NCBI GenBank assembly: GCA_011525695.1
Contig: WYBX01000031.1
Span: 1-64,000, forward strand
From: Verrucomicrobiia bacterium
GTDB lineage: Bacteria; Verrucomicrobiota; Verrucomicrobiia; Opitutales; Opitutaceae
Length of the DNA: 64,000 bases
Direction of reading: 5' to 3'
The first letter of the stretch is position 1; each line of letters starts with the position of its first letter. The position numbers were made by a program, and so were the translations under genes. Below are positions 1-8,329 of the stretch, in pieces. The notes beneath the pieces are model-generated. The model searched no databases. It was not told where the DNA came from and saw nothing but the letters and a program-made list of their open reading frames with translations.

Positions 1-248
1 AGTCTCCGAAAATGGCCGCTCAACTCTCTGTCCGAATCGTGCATGCTTGCGACGATTTGAACACCCCATCCTTGGGTCAAAGAGCGCACAGAGGCCGGAC
101 AGGAGGGCACAGAGTTGTTCCTCTGCAAAACCAGCCTGCCGTTCTCTGTGACCTCCGTGTTTCCTCTGTGCACTCTGTGTCCCAACAAATAACCTTCGGT
201 TGCGGCTCCCGCGGTGGGAACTATCCGGGCTGGGCTCGCGGCGCGAGA
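1..248. other. Spacer at the window edge
   Basis: No supportable gene. The stretch around 78-185 is built from short imperfect repeats of CTCTGTG and its complement CACAGAG, so it can fold back on itself. It lies downstream of the lectin gene, which is transcribed leftward and ends at 249. A plus-strand open frame covers it but has no family features and is antisense to the lectin further on. Confidence 0.5.
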
Positions 249-1109
249 TCAGCCGTGAGTCTGCCTGCGACGGCGGGCGGCAATCAGCGTTCCGCCCGTG
301 CCCAGCAGCAGCAGACCAAGCGTGGATCCACCGTCCGGGACGTTGATCGGATTGTACGTGTCGCGGAATTCCCAGTCGATGATGTCGTGATAGCCGCTGG
401 CGGCACCCGTGCCGGATGTGAACCCGACGTATGCGTCCGGGCTCTGCAGAACATTCATCAAGTCCACCGTGTAGCTCAAGGTCGCCGTGATCGGCCGGAG
501 ATCGACCTCAGCCAGCCGCACCTCGAGCAGGTCGGTCCCCCCGTCGTAATCAATCCACGAATACCAGCGCGCGCCATTGTTCATGCGCGGCGTGATCGAC
601 GTCTGCACCACCGAGTTGATGTTCCCGTTGAGGTTGATCCCGACATGGTTCCCGCTGTAGTCGTCATGGGCGCCGTTGTTCCAGGTGTCGAACTCGATGC
701 CGACGCTCCGTGGAATCCCCTGGTAGCCGATGCCGACGCCGGCACCGCCGACATTGTTTGCGACGGTCTGGACGACGAAGACGATGCCGTCGGCGCCCTG
801 CCCGTCGACATCGTAAATGCCGCCGGGATTTGTAATCCGGAAGCTGAATGCCGTGCTGAAGGAATTGTTCGATTGCAGCGTTATCGGGGTCTGGCTGAAG
901 GCGCTGCCGCTTTGCCACAGCGCATTCGTCAGTCGGAGCACCTCCCCATCGCCGGTCGTGACGGGATTCCCGATCGTCGCCGCCGAGCCGTTGAGCTGGA
1001 GTCCAGTCAGATCCGAGAAGTCGGAATAGGTGATGGTGACCGCGCGAGTCGGAAGGGAAAGCGCCGCCAGAAGTGCACCGATCACGGACCCGCGAAGGAG
1101 GAGGTTCAT
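249..1109 (-). CDS. Exported L-type lectin-domain protein with PEP-CTERM-like sorting tail
   Basis: 286 residues. Residues 1-23 form a signal peptide (LLRGSVIGALLAALSLPTRA). The body, about 25-245, looks like a bacterial legume-type lectin: DGIVFVVQ followed by EFDTWNNG and NHVGINLNG, the pattern that carries the metal and sugar site in L-type lectins. The C-terminus has VPDGGST, a hydrophobic helix (LGLLLLGTGGTLIAA) and an RRRR cluster. This is the verrucomicrobial variant of the PEP-CTERM signal, normally removed by an exosortase, so the protein is probably delivered to the cell surface or extracellular matrix. The start at 1109 has GAGGAGG-like sequence nearby on the opposite strand only; the signal peptide decides the start. 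The ligand is unknown. Its upstream region carries two palindromic elements (1141-1176 and 1246-1281). Confidence 0.82.
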   Translation of the reverse strand: MNLLLRGSVIGALLAALSLPTRAVTITYSDFSDLTGLQLNGSAATIGNPVTTGDGEVLRLTNALWQSGSAFSQTPITLQSNNSFSTAFSFRITNPGGIYDVDGQGADGIVFVVQTVANNVGGAGVGIGYQGIPRSVGIEFDTWNNGAHDDYSGNHVGINLNGNINSVVQTSITPRMNNGARWYSWIDYDGGTDLLEVRLAEVDLRPITATLSYTVDLMNVLQSPDAYVGFTSGTGAASGYHDIIDWEFRDTYNPINVPDGGSTLGLLLLGTGGTLIAARRRRQTHG

Positions 1110-1140
1110 AGGCGGAACCGTGAAAGCAAGTGACGTGCCG

Positions 1141-1176
1141 CGCTTTTACAAATCTACAAATATCTATGTAAAAGCG
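1141..1176. promoter_or_regulatory. Perfect 10-bp inverted repeat upstream of the lectin gene
   Basis: CGCTTTTACA (1141-1150) and TGTAAAAGCG (1167-1176) are exact inverted repeats around a 16-nt AT-rich spacer. The repeat begins 32 bp before the lectin start codon and is the most AT-rich part of the spacer. It could be a dimeric regulator site or a 5'-leader hairpin. The match is read directly; the function is inferred. Confidence 0.5.
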
Positions 1177-1245
1177 ACATGAGTAATTGATGCGACCATT
1201 GCCGAGAGCGGGAATGTCAGCTTTTCCGACGTCTGGCGGCTCCAT

Positions 1246-1281
1246 AGCCAGTCATATACCATGATCATGGTGCATAAGTGG
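1246..1281. promoter_or_regulatory. Palindrome-centred 36-nt element, copy A
   Basis: Contains the perfect 14-bp palindrome ACCATGATCATGGT (1258-1271). The whole 36 nt matches 52717-52752 at 29 of 36 positions, including the leading AGCCA, the CATAT and the trailing TGG. It lies between the divergent lectin (start 1109) and symporter (start 1373) genes. It looks like an operator for a dimeric regulator; the GntR-LacI-type protein at 3484 is the nearest candidate, but this link is inference. Confidence 0.5.
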
Positions 1282-1372
1282 TAACGGTAGAGCAAATCCT
1301 CCTTGCCGCCCCTGCACGGCCGCGAATGCTCGAACGTCAGGATCGGTTGGTGCGCAGCCACTTCGAAATACC

Positions 1373-3058
1373 ATGCAAACTCCCGACTGGATCGTGATCG
1401 TAGGCTACTTCGTCCTGATTGGATGGGTGGCTTGGTATTATGGCCGGCATCAGAAGGACAGTGTCGACTACTTCCTGGCCGGCCGAAACGCCGGCTGGGT
1501 CGTGATCGGTGCCTCGATTTTCACCTCCAACATCGGGTCCGAACACATCGTCGGCCTGGCCGGGCAGGGCGCCTCGACCGGGATGGCGATGGCACACTGG
1601 GAACTGCACGCGTGGGTCTTGATCGTCCTGGCCGGCTTGTTTGTGCCCTTCTATTACAAGTCCGGCGTCCAGACGATTCCGGAGTTCCTCGAGCGCCGGT
1701 TCAATGCCCGGACGCGCACGATCCTATCGTGCGTCTCGCTGGTCGCCTATGTGTTCACCAAGGTGAGCGTGACCGTCTATGCCGGCGCGATCGTGTTCCA
1801 GGCGCTGTTGCCGGACACCTTTGGCTCACCCCAGAACGCGTTCTGGGTCGGGGCGTTTTTCACCGTGATCGTGACCGGCATCTACACCGTCTTTGGCGGC
1901 ATGCGGGCGATCATGTACACGGCGACCCCGCAGGCGGTGGTCATCCTGTTCGGCTCGTTCCTGATCACGGCGATCGGATTGAACAAGCTCGGCGGCTGGG
2001 GCGAGCTGGTCACGATGGCGAAGGCGAACTCCGATCAATTTGCGCTGTGGCGGCCGCTGTCCGATCCGAATTTCCCCTGGCTCGGCGTCCTCATCGCCTC
2101 GCCGATCATCGGGCTGTGGTACTGGTGCACCGATCAATACATCGTCCAGCGCGCGCTGTCCGCGAAGGATCTGGCGACGGCCCGCCGCGGCGCGCTTTTC
2201 GGCGGTCTGCTGAAGGTCTGGCCCGTGCTCATCTTCGTCATCCCGGGAATGATCGGCTGGGCGTTGCATCAGAAGGGAATCATCCAATTGCCGACGAAGA
2301 TGGTCGACGGCGTTGCCACCACCACGATCGACGGCGATTTGGTCTTTCCGACCCTGGTGAAGACACTGCTTCCGGTGGGCATTCGCGGGCTGATCGTGTC
2401 CTGCCTGCTCGCCGCCTTGATGAGTTCGCTGGCTTCGCTGTTCAATTCAAGCGCGTCGCTCTTCACGGTCGACATCTACGGTAAGCTCCGGCCGGGCAAA
2501 TCGCCGGAGCACCTCCTGCTGGTTGGCCGGATCGCGACGACGGCGGTGGTCGGGCTCGGCATCATCTGGATCCCGGTGATGGCGAAGATCTCCGGCGGCG
2601 GTCTCTACCAGTACCTGCAAAGTGTGCAGGGCTACCTCGCGCCGCCGATCACGGCGGTGTTCTTCCTCGGGCTTTTCTGGAAGCGGATCAATGCGACCGG
2701 CGCGACCTGGGGGCTCGCCGGCGGGTTTGTCCTGGGGATGGCGAAACTCACCATTCAGGGCTTCTTTGGCACGGGCAAAATCGAGAACCCGGCATGGCTG
2801 GCCTGGATCGCGGACTTCAATTTCCTTTACGCAACCGGCGTGCTGTTTGCGGCCAGTGCCGTCATCATGACCGTGGGCTCGCTGCTGACGCCCGCGCCGG
2901 AGGAGGCCTCGGTCCGCGGGCTGACCTACGGATCGATTCACGAGCTCGCCGGCGAGGAGATCAAGGGGAGCTGGGACACGACCAACAAGGTCATGGCGGG
3001 CGTCATCCTCGTGCTCGTGCTGGGGCTGTATACTTATTTCAGCTTCTGGCTCTCGTAA
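1373..3058 (+). CDS. Sodium/solute symporter (SSS family, SGLT-like)
   Basis: 561 residues with about 14 predicted membrane helices, typical of the SSS (SLC5) family. Residues 1-20 form the first helix, DYFLAGRNAGW is the family signature near 35, and SNIGSEHIVGLAG near 60 is the SGLT-like unwound helix region that binds sodium. GVQTIPEFLERRF near 105 is also diagnostic. It imports a sugar or carboxylate with Na+ across the inner membrane. Within SSS the SGLT-like SNIGSEH form usually transports sugars, so an uncharged or acidic sugar is the likely cargo. It is followed by a regulator gene and, further on, a catabolic gene run, which suggests that it feeds that pathway. Confidence 0.88.
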   Translation: MQTPDWIVIVGYFVLIGWVAWYYGRHQKDSVDYFLAGRNAGWVVIGASIFTSNIGSEHIVGLAGQGASTGMAMAHWELHAWVLIVLAGLFVPFYYKSGVQTIPEFLERRFNARTRTILSCVSLVAYVFTKVSVTVYAGAIVFQALLPDTFGSPQNAFWVGAFFTVIVTGIYTVFGGMRAIMYTATPQAVVILFGSFLITAIGLNKLGGWGELVTMAKANSDQFALWRPLSDPNFPWLGVLIASPIIGLWYWCTDQYIVQRALSAKDLATARRGALFGGLLKVWPVLIFVIPGMIGWALHQKGIIQLPTKMVDGVATTTIDGDLVFPTLVKTLLPVGIRGLIVSCLLAALMSSLASLFNSSASLFTVDIYGKLRPGKSPEHLLLVGRIATTAVVGLGIIWIPVMAKISGGGLYQYLQSVQGYLAPPITAVFFLGLFWKRINATGATWGLAGGFVLGMAKLTIQGFFGTGKIENPAWLAWIADFNFLYATGVLFAASAVIMTVGSLLTPAPEEASVRGLTYGSIHELAGEEIKGSWDTTNKVMAGVILVLVLGLYTYFSFWLS

Positions 3059-3483
3059 CGGGATCGCTCCGCAACACGTCGTAGCTGGCGCCTGCCTGCG
3101 GTGAGCCTGTCGAATCCGCGCCATGCCGCACGGATCATTCGAGATCCGCGCTGCTGCGGTCGGCCGAGTCGAGCCGGCGCTGCGGCCAATTCAGGATGGG
3201 TTCATCGCTGCGGTGGAGCGCTGGGATCAATCCAGATGGGGGTGCTCCACTCCAGCAGCTGGATTGACGACTTTGCAGGCGGTCGGGAATCCGCGACACC
3301 TGAACCAGTCGACAATGCATCCGACTCCAATGGTCATCACGCATCCGGTCATCGCATACCACAGGAATGATATTTCTGTTTTAAAGCACACCCAAACCGA
3401 CGACGGGCCGGTCAGACGGAGATTCCGAATCGTGCACTTGCCATCGGCGTGATCGTTGCGCCATCACTGGGTCGTCTCCCGAG
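3059..3483. other. Spacer upstream of the regulator gene
   Basis: No convincing gene. It contains a 13-nt palindrome TCCAGCAGCTGGA at 3251-3263, next to a 7-bp inverted repeat (GTGGAGC at 3213-3219 with GCTCCAC at 3244-3250), which could be a hairpin after the symporter gene. The stretch around 3355-3390 is AT-rich and is the likely promoter region of the regulator gene at 3484. Confidence 0.45.
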
Positions 3484-4569
3484 ATGCACCCACAGCGTCC
3501 CAAATTGGTGGATCAAGTCTGGCGCGAGCTACACGACGGAATTGAATCCCAGCGTTGGAGCGGGTGGCTGCCGCAGGAGCGCCATCTCGCCCGGGAGCTG
3601 AATGTCAGCCGGACCACGCTGCGTCTCGCGTTGCAGCGCCTCCGTGCCGCCGGCCTGTTGCGGGGATTGCACAGCCGGGGAAACCAAATCCTGACCCGCA
3701 AGTCCCGTCCCCGAAGCCGGGTCGCGCAGCCGCTCAATATCAATCTTCTTGTTCCCAGCGTGAACCCGCTGCGGCGTGCGTCGGTGGAATGGATCGACAA
3801 ACTCAACGCGTTGCTTGCGGCCAAGGGCGGCCGGCTGCAGGTAATCCAGGCGGACGCGTGTTACGCGCTGAGGCCCGAGCGGGCCCTGGATAGGCTCGTG
3901 CGGCGCAACCAGGCGGATTGCTGGCTGGTGAGACTCTCGACGCTGCGCATGCAGCAGTGGTTCGCGCAACACGAAGTGCCGACGATTCTGGTCGGCACGG
4001 GATACCCGGGAGTCGATCTTCCCTACATCGATGTCGACCATCGCGCGCTTTCGCGGCATGCGACCGGAGTCGTCATTGCCGCGGGCCACCGCCGCCTCGC
4101 CTTGATGGCTCCCGGCGAGTTCAAGGCGGGCGACATCGAAAGCGAGCGTGGGTTCGAAGAGGCCGCCATCTCCAGCCCGCACAAGACGGAGCTGAGCGCA
4201 ACCGTGGCGCGTTTCGAGGGTTCGGTCGCCAGCATGATCCGGCGACTGGATAGTCTGTTGCGGGGTCCGGAACGACCCACCGTCTTCCTGGTGCCGCACT
4301 CCATCTATTGTCTGACAATCTGGAGTTATTTCGGCGCCCGCGGGATTCGCGTGCCAGACGATGTGTCCGTAGTCGCGCACGTTGGGTCGATGGAACTCTC
4401 CTATCTGTATCCCGAGCCGGCGCACTATCGGATCAATGCCACCACGTATGTGCAAAAAATCCTCCGCGCGATTCTGGCCCGGGTCGACGGCGGCACCGTC
4501 CGGCAGGAGGCACCGATCCTGCCGGAGTTCATTCGCGGCGGCTCCATCGCGGCGCCGCCGCGCGCATAG
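3484..4569 (+). CDS. GntR-type winged-helix regulator with LacI/periplasmic-binding sensor domain
   Basis: 361 residues. Residues 1-75 form a GntR-type winged helix: LPQERHLARELNVSRTTLRL followed by ALQRLRAAGLL is the recognition-helix region. Residues about 85-355 resemble the sugar-binding sensor of LacI/GalR proteins (INLLVPSVNPLRR at the first strand, LPYIDVDHRALSRHATGVVIA, AGHRRLALM, and DDVSVVAH). Such hybrids are common in Verrucomicrobiota and normally control nearby sugar genes in response to a small ligand. Its position between the symporter and the TonB receptor supports local control. The ATG at 3484 begins at the winged helix, as expected. Its operator is not shown; the palindromes at 1246-1281 are candidates. 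Confidence 0.85.
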   Translation: MHPQRPKLVDQVWRELHDGIESQRWSGWLPQERHLARELNVSRTTLRLALQRLRAAGLLRGLHSRGNQILTRKSRPRSRVAQPLNINLLVPSVNPLRRASVEWIDKLNALLAAKGGRLQVIQADACYALRPERALDRLVRRNQADCWLVRLSTLRMQQWFAQHEVPTILVGTGYPGVDLPYIDVDHRALSRHATGVVIAAGHRRLALMAPGEFKAGDIESERGFEEAAISSPHKTELSATVARFEGSVASMIRRLDSLLRGPERPTVFLVPHSIYCLTIWSYFGARGIRVPDDVSVVAHVGSMELSYLYPEPAHYRINATTYVQKILRAILARVDGGTVRQEAPILPEFIRGGSIAAPPRA

Positions 4570-4683
4570 CGTGGCAACCTGTCGGTCGTACGGCGGCTCG
4601 ACTTGAAGGCACCGAAAGTGGGGGAATCAGCCGCCATGCTGCTAACCCGGATGCATCACAGTTTTCCAAAGTGGCGCATCCGC

Positions 4684-4708
4684 TTTCCACACTCTGCGAG
4701 TGCGGAAA
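4684..4708. repeat. Hairpin: 11-nt arms, one mismatch, 3-nt loop
   Basis: TTTCCACACTC (4684-4694) pairs with GAGTGCGGAAA (4698-4708) across the loop TGC, with a single A/C mismatch. It lies 115 nt after the regulator stop codon. No T-run follows, so a plain intrinsic terminator is not obvious. Confidence 0.5.
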
Positions 4709-4753
4709 GGCGACTTCGTCGCGGTTAGCCCCGACCACGTCAGCCCGACAGGT

Positions 4754-4787
4754 TGCATCCGTCACACCTCTGGGTGTGATGGATGCA
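4754..4787. repeat. Hairpin: 15-bp stem, 4-nt loop
   Basis: TGCATCCGTCACACC (4754-4768) pairs with GGTGTGATGGATGCA (4773-4787); the only imperfection is a G-U pair. The loop is TCTG. The stem is long for a terminator and no T-run follows. It may be a REP-like element, or it may stabilise mRNA upstream of the receptor gene. Confidence 0.55.
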
Positions 4788-5049
4788 GGCTAAACGAAAA
4801 TTCCCCGGGGCATTTTCGGGCGGGCGCTGGGACAGGTCCGCCTCGAAGGCGGCGGGGAGCGACAACGAGTCGAACTGCAGGCACCAGACTCGAGGCCCAA
4901 AATCTGTGCCAATAGGTTGTCCTTTTCCTGCCGGACCCATTGCCCACAGTGGCGCCAGATGCTCTGGTGAACCCCGACCCCACCCGGACTGTAGTTGTTT
5001 TCTGCAGGACAGGGTATTCATCGTCGGAAGTGCACAGTGCAGAAGAACA

Positions 5050-8000
5050 ATGAAAAAATATATCTACCCACGCTTGGTATTGAGGGCAATCGGAGACGCC
5101 AGACGTCTCTTCCTGCGGGTGGCACGGGAGGTGAAATGTGAATCGGCCCCGCGGGCGGCGCTGGCCGCGTTTCTTCTGCTCGGTTTTGGCGCCATCGGAA
5201 GGGCGCAGACCGGGGTGATGGAGGGGCGGGTGGCGGATCCCATCAAAGGCGTGTATCTGGAGGGGGCCGAAGTGAGCGTCGAGGGAGCGCCAGCCGTGGC
5301 ACGCACCGACAGCACCGGCTGGTACCGCCTGGGCGATCTGCCCGTCGGGCCAGTGACGGTGAAGGTGTCGTATCCCGGTTACGCCACCGTGACTCGCACG
5401 GTGCGGGTGGAGGCCAACGCCGCCAGCCGGCAGGAATTCGAGCTGTCCGACCGGGTGGCGGCGGGACGGGAGGGAGAGGTGATACAATTGGATGAATTCT
5501 CGGTTTCGGCCTCGCGCGAGATGGACGCACGCACCTGGGCACTCGAAGAGCAGCGCAATGCCGGCAACATGAAGCGGGTGATATCAGCCGATGCTTTTGG
5601 CGATGACGCCACCGGCAATGTGGGCAACTTTCTCAAATTCTTTCCGGGGGTGAATGCCACCGGCGATGGCGGTGACGAGCCATACAAGGTGTCGATCCGC
5701 GGGATGCCTGCCAGTGCGACCCGTTATACAATGAATGGCAATCCGATCAACAATACGCCAGAGGCGGGAGCTGATAGATTGTTCACACTCCAGGAGCTGT
5801 CGCTGACGAACATTGCACGCGTCGAAGTGGCGAAGTCACCTCTGCCCAGCATGTGGGCGGACTTTCTCGGTGGTTCGATCAACCTGGTCAACAAATCCGC
5901 CTTTGAACGTACCAAGCCGGAGCTGACCGCCCGGGTGATGGTCGATTTTCCCGCAGAAGACTTCAGTTTCGATTCCGGCCAGGGAATCGGCAACGAGAAG
6001 ACCAGGCGATTCAACCCCGGATGGGAAGTGTCCTACATCAATCCGGTCAATGACAAATTCGGCTTCACCTTGAGTGCACTCCGCCGCGAGTTCTTCTCGA
6101 ACACGTACCGACTGACCAATCAGTTTTCGTTCAACTCGGGAGGGAGCGTGGCGGCGCCTTACCTGCGCTTAATCGATTTGCGCGAAGGCGCGCGGCTGAC
6201 TGAGCAGGATAGCTACAGCGCCACTGCCGACTGGCGCCCAGTGGAGCCATTGACCCTTTCGTTCAGCTTTCGCTGGAAGAAGTCCGATGTCTACCGGACC
6301 CCTCAACGCACGAGATTCAATGTGGGAACGACACCGTCCTCCTTCGGTGCCACGGGCACGCAGGGCCGACCGGCTGCCGGCAGCATGGACCGGTTCTCCC
6401 AAATGATGTTGGAGGACGGGATGCTGATGGTGTATGGGGTGACGGCTGCCTATCGTCTCAACGACTGGAAGATCGACCTCGCACTGTCGGAAAGCGTGGC
6501 CAAGAAGAACGTGGTTCCCACGCTGGGGGGGATCACAACCATGACCACGGCATTTCGATCCGCCACGATAGCGTATAGCGGACTTACCTCCGAGTTGCCA
6601 CAATCAATCACGGTTCTCGATTCGAGCGGAACGGCCGTGGATTGGGGGCAGTTGGACGGTTTCCAACTCACAACGGTTGAAGACCTTTATCGTCATTCGA
6701 AGACCACGACCCCCACAATCCGGCTGGATGTGCGAAGAGCCATGAGCGTCGGGGGCCAGTCGCTGGACGTGCAGATGGGCGCTGCTTTCAATGAACAGAA
6801 GTTGACGAAATCGGAGCTCCGGAACCGCCACACCTATCTGGGACCGGACGGAGTGGCGAACAATGCGGACAACACGATGGAAGGATTCGTCAATCCGGCG
6901 TATTTGGGTGAGCCGGCGCTGTTCGGCCTCCCGACCGAGATTCAGTGGATTGACAGCCAACGGGTGGCGCAGCATCTCGCCGATAATCCCAGCCAGTTCG
7001 TATTCGATCCTGCGCGGGCCGCCAGCAGCTTGGCTGCCGGATCGGAACTCTTTGAGGAATCCCTCAGCGCCGCGTACCTGCAGGGGGACCTACGGTTGTT
7101 GGAGAGCAAACTTCAACTTGTGGGCGGCGTCCGATTTGAGCGGACCGAGAACTACGGCGAGGGCCTGTTGAACAGCAACGGGACGCTGGTCACTCGTGGC
7201 ACCAAAGCGAGTCGCTCCTATGACAACTGGTTTCCCAGCGTAAATGCGATCTACAGCATCACGCCATCACTGCAGTTGCGGGCGGCCTACAGCAAGACCA
7301 TCGGCCGTCCCCCGATGCAATTTCTCATACCGAATCTGAACATTCAAGAGACGGTCCAGGAAATCACGCTGCGCAATCCAGAACTCGAAGCTTGGATATC
7401 CGATAACTACGACCTCTCACTCGCATGGTACTTCGGACAGGGGGGGGCCTTCTCGGTGGGAGTGTTCAAGAAGAACATCGATAATGCATTCCTGAGCAAT
7501 ACATTCGTGGTGGACGAAGATTTGCGTCAGGAGTACGGACTCGAGCCCATTTATTTGGGATGGACGCTCAATACGACGACAAACAGCCCCACGTCGATGG
7601 ACTTGACGGGCGTGGAGGTGGATCTGCAAGCCGAACTGACCAAGCTGCTGCCGTGGGCGAAGGGCGTCAGTTTGTTTGTGAACGGCACGCAACTGAGAGG
7701 CTCAGCGACCGACGGCTCGACCGACGAATTTCCGGCCAAAAAGATGGCGAACTGGGGGATTTCTTATTCCCGCGGGCGGATCGGGTGCTCGCTCAACTGG
7801 ACGTATACTGGAAAGTCGATCAGTTCGGTCGGCACCTTTTCGCCGGACGGGACGATCCAAATCGCGCCCATCACGACTCTCGACGCCAACGCCCAGTTTC
7901 GGCTGACGAAGCGGTTCCGAGTGTTCGCCAACGTCCGCAATCTCAACCGGGAGCCGGCCGTGCGCTATTACGAGGGGACGGGACTGGCAGACTATGCCAG

Positions 8001-8067
8001 CCAGATCGTCGCCCAAAAGGACCTCGCTTCTATCCGCTGGACCATCGGGGTGGCGGGGGAATTTTGA
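5050..8067 (+). CDS. TonB-dependent outer-membrane receptor with carboxypeptidase-like N-terminal domain
   Basis: 1005 residues from the ATG at 5050, preceded by AGAAG. Residues 1-53 hold a long basic leader and a hydrophobic signal ending GRAQ. Residues 55-130 are a carboxypeptidase-regulatory-like beta-sandwich (VMEGRVADPIKGVYLEGA). The TonB box LDEFSVSAS is at 147-155, the plug domain at about 165-290 (VSIRGMPASATRYTMNG), and a large beta-barrel follows, ending in VAGEF with the terminal aromatic residue of outer-membrane proteins. It takes up a bulky ligand, probably an oligosaccharide, using TonB energy. The frame is open upstream to 4783, but that part is the hairpin region and lacks a signal. 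A GTG at 5131 is an alternative start that would shorten the leader. Confidence 0.9.
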   Translation: MKKYIYPRLVLRAIGDARRLFLRVAREVKCESAPRAALAAFLLLGFGAIGRAQTGVMEGRVADPIKGVYLEGAEVSVEGAPAVARTDSTGWYRLGDLPVGPVTVKVSYPGYATVTRTVRVEANAASRQEFELSDRVAAGREGEVIQLDEFSVSASREMDARTWALEEQRNAGNMKRVISADAFGDDATGNVGNFLKFFPGVNATGDGGDEPYKVSIRGMPASATRYTMNGNPINNTPEAGADRLFTLQELSLTNIARVEVAKSPLPSMWADFLGGSINLVNKSAFERTKPELTARVMVDFPAEDFSFDSGQGIGNEKTRRFNPGWEVSYINPVNDKFGFTLSALRREFFSNTYRLTNQFSFNSGGSVAAPYLRLIDLREGARLTEQDSYSATADWRPVEPLTLSFSFRWKKSDVYRTPQRTRFNVGTTPSSFGATGTQGRPAAGSMDRFSQMMLEDGMLMVYGVTAAYRLNDWKIDLALSESVAKKNVVPTLGGITTMTTAFRSATIAYSGLTSELPQSITVLDSSGTAVDWGQLDGFQLTTVEDLYRHSKTTTPTIRLDVRRAMSVGGQSLDVQMGAAFNEQKLTKSELRNRHTYLGPDGVANNADNTMEGFVNPAYLGEPALFGLPTEIQWIDSQRVAQHLADNPSQFVFDPARAASSLAAGSELFEESLSAAYLQGDLRLLESKLQLVGGVRFERTENYGEGLLNSNGTLVTRGTKASRSYDNWFPSVNAIYSITPSLQLRAAYSKTIGRPPMQFLIPNLNIQETVQEITLRNPELEAWISDNYDLSLAWYFGQGGAFSVGVFKKNIDNAFLSNTFVVDEDLRQEYGLEPIYLGWTLNTTTNSPTSMDLTGVEVDLQAELTKLLPWAKGVSLFVNGTQLRGSATDGSTDEFPAKKMANWGISYSRGRIGCSLNWTYTGKSISSVGTFSPDGTIQIAPITTLDANAQFRLTKRFRVFANVRNLNREPAVRYYEGTGLADYASQIVAQKDLASIRWTIGVAGEF

Positions 8068-8329
8068 ACGGTGTTCGGGGCGGTGCCGCGACTCGGGGAC
8101 GGCTTCGCAGCGTGGCACGCCCTCGTCTTTACATGCCGGACGCTGTGCCGTCTCTGTGTGCCTTCCGCCGTGAGCGTCCATAACGACCTGTCCCGAGCGC
8201 CAGGCTATCGCGGTGGCACCGGGGTAAACTCAGTGAGCGTCCAGGGCGACCGCACTCCCCATTGGCAAATAAACGAAGCCTCCAAAGGCGCACGGCCATG
8301 ATTGCGAGGCGCTCCAATTGAACGCTGCC

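Larger units (their letters stand above)
4570..5049. other. Long structured leader/spacer before the TonB receptor
   Basis: No gene supported. It holds two strong hairpins (4684-4708 and 4754-4787), a smaller one between them (GCGAC-TTC-GTCGC, 4710-4722), and then about 260 nt to the receptor start. The density of inverted repeats is higher than in neighbouring spacers. The sequence may be a repeat element or a structured 5' leader. Confidence 0.5.

Noticed and set aside
12..1133. A 373-residue plus-strand frame over the lectin gene
   Set aside because: Antisense to the lectin, with no recognisable features.
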